NCBI GenBank assembly: GCA_025361645.1
Contig: JANYKI010000077.1
Coordinates: 1-45,838 of the forward strand
Direction of reading: 5' to 3'
Origin: Methanothrix sp.
GTDB taxonomy: Archaea > Halobacteriota > Methanosarcinia > Methanotrichales > Methanotrichaceae
Length of the DNA: 45,838 nt
Shown: in pieces, positions 36,631-44,303 of the stretch
How the letters are laid out: the number at the start of each line of letters is the position of its first letter
Position numbering within the stretch: the stretch's first letter is position 1
Notes under the pieces: generated by a model
Seen by the model: only the letters and a program-made list of their open reading frames with translations
The model's database searches: none
Told to the model about the DNA's origin: nothing
Translations under genes and position numbers: made by a program

Positions 36631-38013
36631 ATGAAAAGATATTTGCTTATATTGATGTTGCTTCTTGTCATTAGCTCGTCCAGCATAGCTGCCAAGGATA
36701 ATGATCAGGGCAAAGGTAATGGAAAGGACAAAGAACAATCGGATTCCCCAGGAAATAGTGGCTCTGGAGATAAGGACAAAGAATCGGATTCCTCTGGAAA
36801 TGGTGGCTCTGGATATACCATAAATATCAAGGATGATTCATTCAAGCCATCAATTCTGGTGGTGCCCCCAGGATCAATTGTAACATGGCATAATCAGGAT
36901 GGAAAGGTACATGTATTAAGCAGCTACGGACAATTCGATTCTGTGGTCATAAATCCAGGCAAAAAGTTCTCGTTTTATTTCGGCACTTTTGGCGATTACA
37001 CATATAGCCTCATGAATACAGCAATAAGCGGAACGATAGAGGTGGCTGCTACCACAGAAACGTCATCCTCGGATAGCAAGGTTTCAATTGCAGCATACAC
37101 CAGCCAACCTTTGATTGCTGGATCTACCAGCCAGTCTTCAACTAAAACATCCAGCAGTCAAGTTCAGACTCAAGCCACCATGCAGCAAGGCACATCCTCG
37201 CAAGTTGGCCAAAAGATCAGTCCGAATTCCATCTTGCAGTATTCCCAGTATTATTCTATGTCGTCTTCGGTTGCTGCAAGCACCCACATCATCGCGCCTC
37301 AGAAATATTCGATCCAGATTACTCCCTCCACGCTCTACTTCGGTTACCAGATGCATGAGGTGCCATACTCTCAGTACCAGACCTATGCCACATATACAGG
37401 AGGCAATTCCCTGTGGATACGGGGTGCCACAAGCTGGACGCAGTATGCCCAAGTTCCACAAGGGTCTAGTCTGTCCCTCTTGGCAACAACTTCCCCCGGT
37501 GGCAATGGATACCTATATGAGATAAATCCCAATGGAATACTGTCCAAGAATAGCTTCAACTTCTTCCCAGGAAACAGCCAGATAGGCTTCAATGCAGGTG
37601 AAATCGGGCAACACATACTGCTCTTCGTTATTGGCGGTCAAGTGAGTAATTCGATAGTCATCGATGTTACGAGCTACTATCCGCCATCATACCAACAGCC
37701 AGTTCCTGCCTATCCTCCAACTCAGACTCTGCCACCAGTAACAATACCATCTACAACTTATGGGGACACGCCTGTTACAATTGTGTCCCAAGGGATGCGT
37801 GGATATCAAGTATTTTTGGATGGCACAATAATCGGCACTGAAGGTACGATTGGAGATGCTCTGGACGGAAGGTTCAGCTTTAATGTTGTTGGTAATCAGA
37901 ACCATGACATTAGAGTCTATGATGGTCAGTTTAACTACCCTAAGACCATGTTCTTCCAAAGGGGAGTCCTAAAGATAATCAACGTGGAACCAGGAACCGC
38001 GGTCTATGTTTAG
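36631..38013 (+). CDS. Secreted protein with degenerate cupredoxin-like domain
   Basis: This 460-residue protein has a signal peptide (MKRYLLILMLLLVISSSS). A low-complexity region rich in Asp/Lys/Gly/Ser follows to about residue 60. Next comes a plastocyanin-like domain (about 61-138) with the strands VTWHNQDGKVHVLSS and GTIEV. The protein contains no cysteine, so the blue-copper site cannot form, and the usual ligand loop reads YSLMNTAISG. A Ser/Thr/Gln-rich middle and a C-terminal beta domain with a PEGA-like look (GYQVFLDGTIIGTEG) follow. It is probably a structural envelope protein. It is bounded by mtxX remnants A and B. A poly-T run at 38025-38030 may terminate it. Confidence 0.7.
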   Translation: MKRYLLILMLLLVISSSSIAAKDNDQGKGNGKDKEQSDSPGNSGSGDKDKESDSSGNGGSGYTINIKDDSFKPSILVVPPGSIVTWHNQDGKVHVLSSYGQFDSVVINPGKKFSFYFGTFGDYTYSLMNTAISGTIEVAATTETSSSDSKVSIAAYTSQPLIAGSTSQSSTKTSSSQVQTQATMQQGTSSQVGQKISPNSILQYSQYYSMSSSVAASTHIIAPQKYSIQITPSTLYFGYQMHEVPYSQYQTYATYTGGNSLWIRGATSWTQYAQVPQGSSLSLLATTSPGGNGYLYEINPNGILSKNSFNFFPGNSQIGFNAGEIGQHILLFVIGGQVSNSIVIDVTSYYPPSYQQPVPAYPPTQTLPPVTIPSTTYGDTPVTIVSQGMRGYQVFLDGTIIGTEGTIGDALDGRFSFNVVGNQNHDIRVYDGQFNYPKTMFFQRGVLKIINVEPGTAVYV

Positions 38014-38024
38014 ATCACCACATC

Positions 38025-38030
38025 TTTTTT
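38025..38030 (+). terminator. Poly-T transcription terminator candidate
   Basis: A TTTTTT run lies 12 bases after the stop of the cupredoxin-like gene. Archaeal RNA polymerase often terminates at such runs without a hairpin. Confidence 0.4.
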
Positions 38031-38150
38031 AGACTTAGAAAATAGAAGTGATAGAATCTAATAGTATGAATAGCAGGATTGCCTATATTTGGGATATATT
38101 GAAAGCAGCTTCTATGCAGATATCTATTTGGCGATAGGAGATGCATATGA

Positions 38151-38715
38151 TTGAGCAGTTTGACGTTCACGTGCGGCGTTTAGCACTGCGGGAGCTATCC
38201 GGCTAGGCCTTCCGGCTGGAGCCGGTGGGCATCGATGAGGGCGAGAGCATGCAAGACCGGCTGGAGCTGCTGCTGGGAAGAGCGAGATTCATGCCGGGCA
38301 AGAGCCTGGCGGCGAAGGCGGCCGTGCTCTCGGGCGGGCGGATGGAGGGCCGGGGGCCGGGTGCGCGCGCGTGGACAGGAGCCTGCGGGAAGGAGAGCTG
38401 ATTGCTGAGCGGCCGTAGGAGGCCAGCCCACGGGCTTGCCACAAAGGGATACTGATCGAGAGCTGCCGGGAGGACGACAATCGCAATCGCGCCTGATGGT
38501 GTTTCCGGCAACCTCATCTTCCGCACACTATTACTATTATGCGGCGCAGAGTCCCACGGCGCGCCGGTGCCGGGATCCGGGTCTATTGTGGACATCAGCC
38601 GGGCCAAGGGCGGGTTTGACGGGCCAGTGATGCCAGCGAGAGTTGGGGCGGGGATGATGGGCAAGGATACGGCTATGGAAAATCCGTCGGCCAGTTGAAA
38701 AATATGGTTGCCTCA
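38151..38715 (+). pseudogene. mtxX remnant B (longest, 3' two thirds)
   Basis: This 565-base region follows mtxX from about base 18586 to the gene end, with many substitutions, small indels and in-frame stops. It ends in the same extra C-terminus and noncoding tail as remnant A, stopping at TTGCCTCA. The core around 38510-38560 (CATCTTCCGCACACTATTAC) is almost unchanged. The last three bases also serve as the stop codon of the RHH gene on the other strand. Confidence 0.88.
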
Positions 38716-38979
38716 GGCTTTTTCTTCCGGAAGAACAAAAACGTCCACCAGGCCGGTGATAACCTCTTCTACAAGATGAGACACGGTCCTTTTTCTTTGC
38801 AGGGCCAGCTTCTCCAATCTGGAGAAGGCAGGCTGCGGCAACTCGACAAGTACTCGACACATTTTCTCACCTTTTTCAAAGGCCTGCCAGCGAGCTTCCG
38901 ATTGCTCTGCATCCTGGATGGCGTCTGCAGCTGATAGCACCTCTTCTTCCGGCTCGTGTGGTGCATAGATTTTTTTCAT
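38713..38979 (-). CDS. Ribbon-helix-helix antitoxin candidate
   Basis: This 88-residue protein has a C-terminal half that fits a ribbon-helix-helix fold: a strand RVLVELPQ, a helix FSRLEKLALQRKR and a second helix TVSHLVEEVITGLVD. The N-terminus is acidic and probably contacts the toxin. It starts one base after the toxin stop, so the order is toxin first. Its stop codon lies in the terminal bases of mtxX remnant B, so its original 3' end may have been altered there. Confidence 0.7.
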   Translation of the reverse strand: MKKIYAPHEPEEEVLSAADAIQDAEQSEARWQAFEKGEKMCRVLVELPQPAFSRLEKLALQRKRTVSHLVEEVITGLVDVFVLPEEKA

Positions 38980-38980
38980 T

Positions 38981-39532
38981 TTATGGCCTCTTCAAATTGC
39001 TATATATTTCGTTTATCAACTTGGGAGAGTAATGCGTTCCTTGTCTTTGGCATTCCTCAAGTGCACTTAGCACATCCTCAGGCTCAATAATGCGCTGCCG
39101 ACAAGCCCGAATCAAGATACCAGGAAATCCAATGACGGGTACTTTTCTTAGCCTGGCAACATCTCTTGCGGCCAGTTCATCTATGAGCAGTTCCTCTGCC
39201 TGAGAATTGCTTCTCAGCATTAATACTATGGCAAAGGACTCTGGAAGGTGGTGTTGAGGATTTTTATCCCTAGTGGCTCGGTGGTTTGCAATCTCTGCAG
39301 CTATGGCCTTTGCTGCGTCAGTTTCCTCTGGTACGAAATCCTGGCGGACAACAAGAAAGCCGGTATCTAAAAGCTTCTTGATCTCAGGATCTGCACCATG
39401 CTTTCGGTATTCAGGAATCTCATCTGCCGGTATATGTATCTGGTCGTAGAACTGAAGCAAGATATGCATGCAATCGCATTGTAGTGCTGAAATCAGCGGA
39501 CCTGTATTGCTGACGGCAACTCTTGGGCTCAT
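38981..39532 (-). CDS. DUF3368 PIN-like toxin candidate
   Basis: This protein of about 183 residues opens with VAVSNTGPLISAL, the mark of DUF3368 proteins, which have a PIN-domain-like nuclease fold. Acidic residues expected for the metal site occur at LLIDELAARDVAR, and the GFPGIL segment is conserved in the family. Together with the following RHH gene it makes a type II toxin-antitoxin pair. The ATG at 39532 is chosen. One at 39541 would add three residues. An A/T-rich TATA-like box lies just upstream, near 39578-39586. Confidence 0.82.
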   Translation of the reverse strand: MSPRVAVSNTGPLISALQCDCMHILLQFYDQIHIPADEIPEYRKHGADPEIKKLLDTGFLVVRQDFVPEETDAAKAIAAEIANHRATRDKNPQHHLPESFAIVLMLRSNSQAEELLIDELAARDVARLRKVPVIGFPGILIRACRQRIIEPEDVLSALEECQRQGTHYSPKLINEIYSNLKRP

Positions 39533-39699
39533 GTGTGTCATAGGGTTCCTTGATCAACAAATATTGCATATCTTCCTATAAAAAATCATTTGCTACCTGC
39601 TTCCTTTGTGGGATGAAAATAGTTCCTCGCATTCTCGTGTGTGTGAAGTAGCTGGTTTTGGAAATGGCGATGATAATTAAACCCAGGGTTACGGAATTT

Positions 39700-39730
39700 A
39701 ACCACGGAGGCACAGAGTGCACAGAGGACG
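39700..39730. repeat. CACAGAG short tandem repeat
   Basis: Imperfect CAC(A/G)GAGG and CACAGAG units occur in the gap between the toxin gene and mtxX remnant C. They belong to the same style of repeat as those at 9875-9914 and 28512-28536. Confidence 0.5.
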
Positions 39731-39761
39731 AACGAACGGAGAACTACTGGGGCACCGTAGA

Positions 39762-40004
39762 GGGAGAACCTGTTTGCGGGAAGGACCATGCGGCCCTGGC
39801 CAAGCAGCTTCAAATCCGCGTGCGGCGTTTGGCCTTGCTTGAGCTATCCGGCGCTGGGCCTTCCTGCTGGGGCCGGTGCGAGCGGGTGGATAGAATCCTG
39901 CTGGAAGGTGACAACCGTCATCGTGCCTGATGGCATTTGCAGCAACCTCATCTTCCGCACGCTATTACTATTATGCGGCGCAGAGTCCTACTGTGCACCG
40001 GTGC
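39762..40004 (+). pseudogene. mtxX remnant C, fused to hsdM
   Basis: This fragment starts at the equivalent of mtxX base 18541 and jumps across two internal deletions to the conserved core (39940-39975). It ends at the heptamer CCGGTGC at 39998-40004, where hsdM sequence begins. The heptamer is present in both parents, at 18994-19000 in mtxX and 32880-32886 in hsdM remnant 1. Confidence 0.85.
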
Positions 40005-40517
40005 GGCGTAATTGTGCCCGACGGCGTGCTCTTCGCAAGCTCCAAGGCCCACAAGCAGCTGCGGCATCTCCTGCTGGAAAAGTGCCAGCTCGAAGGCATT
40101 GTCTCCATGCCCTCGGGAGTCTTCCGGCATTATGCGGGCGTGTCCACGGCGGTCTTGATCTTTACCAAGGGCGGCAGGACGGAGCGGGTCTGGTTCTACA
40201 AAATGGAGAAGGACGGCTACTCCCTGGACGACAAGAGGAACTTCATCGACGGCAAGGGCGACATTCCGGATATCATCGAGCGGTACAAAAAGAGACGCGA
40301 GGAGAGCCCCACGGACCGGAAGGGCAAGTGCTTTTTCGTGCCCTACAGCGAGATCAAAGAGAACGGCTACGACCTTTCCATTTCGAAGTACAGAGAGATC
40401 GAGTACGAAGAGGTAGAGTACGAGAAGCCGGAAGTGATTCTGGACAAGATCGAGGCTTTGGAGGACCAGATCAAGGCAAATGTGGCCGAGTTGAGGAGAC
40501 TGCTGGGGGAAAAGTGA
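39930..40517 (+). pseudogene. Chimeric ORF: out-of-frame mtxX joined to hsdM C-terminus (remnant 2)
   Basis: The 195-codon ORF begins with about 24 codons from mtxX remnant C read in the wrong frame. It then continues as genuine HsdM from VIVPDGVLF to the natural C-terminus (EALEDQIKANVAELRRLLGEK). HsdM is the methylase of type I restriction systems. This part carries the end of the catalytic domain (GVSTAVLIFTKGG) and the C-terminal helices, but the SAM-binding and NPPF motifs are missing, so it cannot methylate DNA. It could still be translated from the ATG at 39930. No hsdS or complete hsdR lies nearby. Confidence 0.85.
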
Positions 40518-40614
40518 CGTGCTAGAGGTCAAACAAATTTTATTTTATATAGCTAATAAATATACGCTCATTCGATGAAAGGCTTATATTCTAGGCAGCA
40601 AGTAAGTAGTTGTA

Positions 40615-40803
40615 ATGTGTGAGAGTGTAAATGATAAAATAGTGTCTGCGGCTTCGCATACTGAAAGGCATATTTCCTATAAATCTGATGCTGGCATGTC
40701 CGAAGATGAAATAATAGATGGCTTGATGGAGATATCTTCGATCTCGCTCCCAGACGAACCTCATAAGTACTACTCAAGCACCCATACATGCACGAAAATA
40801 TAA
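40615..40803 (+). CDS. Small antitoxin candidate upstream of MazF-like toxin
   Basis: This 62-residue ORF overlaps the MazF-like gene by 16 bases, an arrangement typical of antitoxin-toxin pairs. The acidic middle part (MSEDEIIDGLMEISSISLPDE) could bind the toxin. No DNA-binding fold is recognisable. AT-rich promoter sequence with TATA-like boxes lies at 40530-40560. Confidence 0.5.
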   Translation: MCESVNDKIVSAASHTERHISYKSDAGMSEDEIIDGLMEISSISLPDEPHKYYSSTHTCTKI

Positions 40804-41138
40804 AGAAAGGCGACATAATTCTGCTTCCTCTTTCTCACACTGATCTTGTGACGGACGAAGTTAGACCTGCGCTGGTTCTATACCATGATCTTAAGGATAT
40901 GCAGCTAATTGTTGCGTATATAACAACTCGAATTAATGATCATCCAGAGCCATTCGAAAGATTAATTTTAAAGGGAACTGCAACGTTTGATAAATCTGGT
41001 TTGTTGTATGATTCCATGATCAGAGTAAATTGGATGATGACGGTTAAGCGAATTCTTGTTGACAGAAAGATCGGGGAAGCGGATGAAGATTTGCGAACCT
41101 GGGTAAATCAAGCAGTTCCCAAATGCCTTGCTATATAA
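40788..41138 (+). CDS. MazF/PemK-family toxin
   Basis: This 116-residue protein of the MazF/PemK mRNA interferase type begins with KKGDIILLPLSHTD. It contains RPALVLYHD, the usual conserved strand, and SMIRVNWMMTVKR toward the end. The family cuts mRNA at short sequences and is neutralised by the antitoxin. It overlaps the preceding small ORF and is followed 74 bases later by the MoxR gene, which has its own strong ribosome-binding site, so the two are probably separate units. Confidence 0.85.
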   Translation: MHENIKKGDIILLPLSHTDLVTDEVRPALVLYHDLKDMQLIVAYITTRINDHPEPFERLILKGTATFDKSGLLYDSMIRVNWMMTVKRILVDRKIGEADEDLRTWVNQAVPKCLAI

Positions 41139-41212
41139 TCAAGGAAAAAGCTATAGGGAAAAGCTATAATTACCCGAAAACCCCCTCCAGAAACTGAGAG
41201 AAGGAGAGAATA

Positions 41213-42169
41213 ATGTCGGAGGATCAGAAAGCAGTCTACAGCCGGGCACCGGAGATCTTCAAGAAGCTGCGGCGCGAGATCGACAAAGTCATAGTCGGCC
41301 AGAATGTGGCCATCGAGCAGCTTTTGGTCGCCATCCTGGCGGGAGGCCATGCCCTCTTGGAGAGCAATCCAGGTCTCGCCAAAACGCTGCTGGTGAAGAC
41401 CACAGCCTCCTGCCTGGGCCTTGATTACAGCCGGATTCAATGTACTCCGGACCTTATGCCTGCCGACATCACCGGCACCACCATCATCGAAGAGATCGAT
41501 AAAGGCAAAAAGTTCCGCTTCGAGGCGGGGCCCGTCTTCTCCAACATCGTCCTGGCCGACGAGATCAACCGGGCATCTCCCAAGACGCAGAGCGCTCTTT
41601 TAGAGGCCATGCAGGAAAAGCAGGTAACTGTAGGAAACAAGACCTATCTTCTGGACAGGCCCTTCTTCATCCTGGCCACGCAAAATCCAATCGAGATGGA
41701 AGGCACCTTCCCTCTGCCCGAAGCACAACTGGATCGATTCCTGCTTAAAATTTTCATGGAATATCCTTCCCGAGAAGAGGAACTGGAGATTCTGGAGAGA
41801 TATACCATTCGCGGCGAGCCGAGCGTGGAGCCGGTGGTCAGCAAGGAAGAGGTGATAGCGCTGCAGCAGCTCTGCCGCGACATACCTGTCTCCGATGATC
41901 TGAAGACTGCGACCGTGAATCTCGTGCTGGCCACGCGTAAGTGGGAAGGCGTCCAGTACGGTGCCAGCCCCAGGGCCACCATCGGCCTCATCCTCTCTGC
42001 CAAGGCCAGGGCCTTCCTGCAGGGCAGAAACTATGTCTCCAAAGAGGATCTGCATGTCATGGCCTATCCCGTCTTGCGGCACCGCATCATCCTAGGCTTT
42101 GAGGCGGAGAGGAAGGGTCTCACCCGCGACCAGGTGGTAACGGACATTCTAAAGAGCCAGTCGCTCTGA
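41213..42169 (+). CDS. MoxR-family AAA+ ATPase
   Basis: This 318-residue AAA+ ATPase of the MoxR group has a Walker A segment LLESNPGLAKT. Walker B is VLADEINRA, and sensor 1 lies in ILATQNPIEMEGTFPLPEAQLDRF. MoxR ATPases act as chaperones for maturation of VWA-domain partners. The DUF58 gene follows 39 bases later and is the expected partner. An AAGGAGAG ribosome-binding site directly before the ATG fixes the start. Confidence 0.95.
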   Translation: MSEDQKAVYSRAPEIFKKLRREIDKVIVGQNVAIEQLLVAILAGGHALLESNPGLAKTLLVKTTASCLGLDYSRIQCTPDLMPADITGTTIIEEIDKGKKFRFEAGPVFSNIVLADEINRASPKTQSALLEAMQEKQVTVGNKTYLLDRPFFILATQNPIEMEGTFPLPEAQLDRFLLKIFMEYPSREEELEILERYTIRGEPSVEPVVSKEEVIALQQLCRDIPVSDDLKTATVNLVLATRKWEGVQYGASPRATIGLILSAKARAFLQGRNYVSKEDLHVMAYPVLRHRIILGFEAERKGLTRDQVVTDILKSQSL

Positions 42170-42208
42170 GAAATATATCTTTAGGTCTTTTAGTCTTCAG
42201 GACAAATC

Positions 42209-43066
42209 ATGGATACAGAGTTCTTCAAAGAGCTGGAGAAGTTCTCCCTGCTCGTCAAAAAGCGGGTATCGACCGCCTACAGCGGAGGCAGAAAGTCCCT
42301 GCGCTTCGGTCACGGCATCAGCCCCGTCGGCTACCGGGAGTACCGCAAAGGAGACGACTTCAAGCTGGTGGACTGGAAGGTCTACGGGCGAACTGAAAAG
42401 CTCTACATCCGGGAGCACGAGGAGGAGAGAAGCCTGGTGGTGCACGTTCTTCTGGACGGCAGCGCCAGCATGGGCTATGAGGGAAAATTCGGATATGCGG
42501 CGCGCCTCGCAGTCGGCTTTGCCTATCTCGCCACCATGGAAAATGAGAAGTATGCCATATCGCTTTTCTGCAATAAGCTCTATCCGGCGGAGCCCAAGCG
42601 GGGAAGAAGAAATCTCTTTCAAACCATCGCTCTGCTGGATAGGATCTCTCCCCGCGGTGGCACGGGCCTGCTTGCCGTTGCCGATCAGGTGGAATCGCTT
42701 CTCAAAACGACCAGCCTGGTGGTGCTGATATCCGACCTGCTGGGCGAGACGGATGATGTCCTGTCCAGCATCTACCGGCTGTCCGGGCATGAGCTGGTGG
42801 TAATTCAAGTACTGGCACCGCAGGAGACGGAACTAAGCTTCGGAGGCGATGTCAAATTCGTGGATCTGGAGAGCGGCCTGCCCCTTATCACCCGCGTTAC
42901 TGAGGATGAGCGAAAGGAGTATCTGAGAAGCATGGCAGAGCACAACGATCGCATCCGGGCAGCATGCAGCCAGGTTGGGGCGGATTACTTCCTTGTGAAA
43001 ACGGACCGGCCCATCTTCGAGGCCTTTTCCGAGATGCTCAGCCGTGCTGTGATCTGGAAAACGTAA
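42209..43066 (+). CDS. DUF58 (VWA-like) protein, MoxR partner
   Basis: This 285-residue protein has the DUF58 signature GGRKSLRFGHGISPVGYREYRKGDD. A VWA-like metal-ion-dependent adhesion site follows, beginning LLDGSASMGYEGK (DxSxS-like). A MoxR-DUF58 pair is a common unit in bacteria and archaea, thought to assemble membrane or metal-containing complexes. The larA-like gene starts 2 bases after its stop, so all three genes may share a transcript. Confidence 0.92.
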   Translation: MDTEFFKELEKFSLLVKKRVSTAYSGGRKSLRFGHGISPVGYREYRKGDDFKLVDWKVYGRTEKLYIREHEEERSLVVHVLLDGSASMGYEGKFGYAARLAVGFAYLATMENEKYAISLFCNKLYPAEPKRGRRNLFQTIALLDRISPRGGTGLLAVADQVESLLKTTSLVVLISDLLGETDDVLSSIYRLSGHELVVIQVLAPQETELSFGGDVKFVDLESGLPLITRVTEDERKEYLRSMAEHNDRIRAACSQVGADYFLVKTDRPIFEAFSEMLSRAVIWKT

Positions 43067-43068
43067 TC

Positions 43069-44295
43069 ATGAATTCAAATAATCGCAAAATCAAGCTTGG
43101 TTACGGCCAAGGATGTCTTGATCTGATTATCGGCGAAGGGGCAGAGGTAGTGTTGGCCGAGGAGCTTCCCGCCGCGCCCCCCGGCGAGGTGGAAAGATCG
43201 ATTGATCATGCCGCGGGAAGGTGCCTGGATGACTTTGCCGGCTCTAAATCGGCCAGCATTCTGGTGAGCGACATTACCCGGCCCGCTCCCAGCCACCTCA
43301 TGCTTCCTCCTCTCATCCAGAGGCTCAAGGATCTGGGCATTAGCGATCTAAGAATAGTCTTTGCTCTGGGCACGCACCGCAGAATGACGGCAGAGGAAGA
43401 GCGCTTGCTCCTGCGCGGCTGCACCAGCTTGCCCTACATGCAGCATGACCCAAAGAATTGCGTATATTTGGGCGAGACCGGGCGGGGAACGCCTGTGGAG
43501 ATCCTGGAGAGTGCTGCCTCCTCGGATCTAATTGTGGCCACTGGAAATATCGAATATCACTATTATGCCGGCTACAGCGGCGGAGGCAAAGCCGTCCTGC
43601 CCGGAGTCAGCTCGGAGCGTTCTGTGATTAATAACCACGAGCTGATGAGAGATCCAAACTCAATTACGGGAAGATTGGACAGCCCGGTGCGCCAGGATAT
43701 GGAGGACGCGGCAAAGATTGCTGGGCTGGACTTTATTTTGAATGTCGTTCTGAACGGCAAAAAGGAGATTGTACAGTCGGTTGCAGGCGACTTTATCACC
43801 GCTCACCGCCTGGGGGCTGTCACTGTGGATCGCATGTACCGGCGGGCTGTCCGGCAGGCAGAGATCGTTGTGACCTGTGCTGGCGGCAGGCCCAAAGATC
43901 TCAACCTCTTCCAGGCCCAAAAAGCTCTGGACAATGCCAAGAATGCTGCCCTGCCCGAAGGCAGCATCATCCTGGTGGCGGAGTGCTGCGAGGGGCTGGG
44001 CCATCCCGTCTTCGAACGCTGGGCAAGGGAAGCGACATCTGCGAGGGATTGCTGGGAGCGCTTTGGCCGGGAATATGAGTTTGGCGGGCACAAGGCCGCC
44101 TTCCTGGCTAAAGAGTCCATGCAGCATCATTTGATCCTGGTCTCGGCCCTGCCCAAAGATCGGGCAAAGATGTGCTTCATGACTCCTGCGGCAACTCTTG
44201 AGCAGGCCTTGGAGCTGGCCAGGGCGAGGCAGGGCAGGGATGCGCGCATGCTGGTCATGCCGCATGGGAATCTGACGCTGGCGGTGGCGAAATAA
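43069..44295 (+). CDS. LarA-like (DUF2088) nickel-pincer racemase family protein
   Basis: This 408-residue LarA-family protein keeps His103 (GTHRR), His164 and Lys174 (EYHYYAGYSGGGK) and His190. Their spacing equals that of the known Lactobacillus LarA residues (108, 174, 184, 200). LarA uses a nickel-pincer cofactor to racemise lactate, and paralogues act on other 2-hydroxyacids. The exact substrate cannot be told here. The cofactor genes larB, larC and larE are absent from the window. The true start is the ATG at 43069, two bases after the DUF58 stop, not the upstream in-frame ATG inside that gene. Confidence 0.85.
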   Translation: MNSNNRKIKLGYGQGCLDLIIGEGAEVVLAEELPAAPPGEVERSIDHAAGRCLDDFAGSKSASILVSDITRPAPSHLMLPPLIQRLKDLGISDLRIVFALGTHRRMTAEEERLLLRGCTSLPYMQHDPKNCVYLGETGRGTPVEILESAASSDLIVATGNIEYHYYAGYSGGGKAVLPGVSSERSVINNHELMRDPNSITGRLDSPVRQDMEDAAKIAGLDFILNVVLNGKKEIVQSVAGDFITAHRLGAVTVDRMYRRAVRQAEIVVTCAGGRPKDLNLFQAQKALDNAKNAALPEGSIILVAECCEGLGHPVFERWAREATSARDCWERFGREYEFGGHKAAFLAKESMQHHLILVSALPKDRAKMCFMTPAATLEQALELARARQGRDARMLVMPHGNLTLAVAK

Positions 44296-44303
44296 TTTAT
44301 TTC

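Noticed and set aside
39788-40525. 245-codon ORF overlapping the mtxX-hsdM fusion in another frame
   Set aside because: The hsdM sequence is read in a different frame from 40005 on. The product is low-complexity and matches no family.
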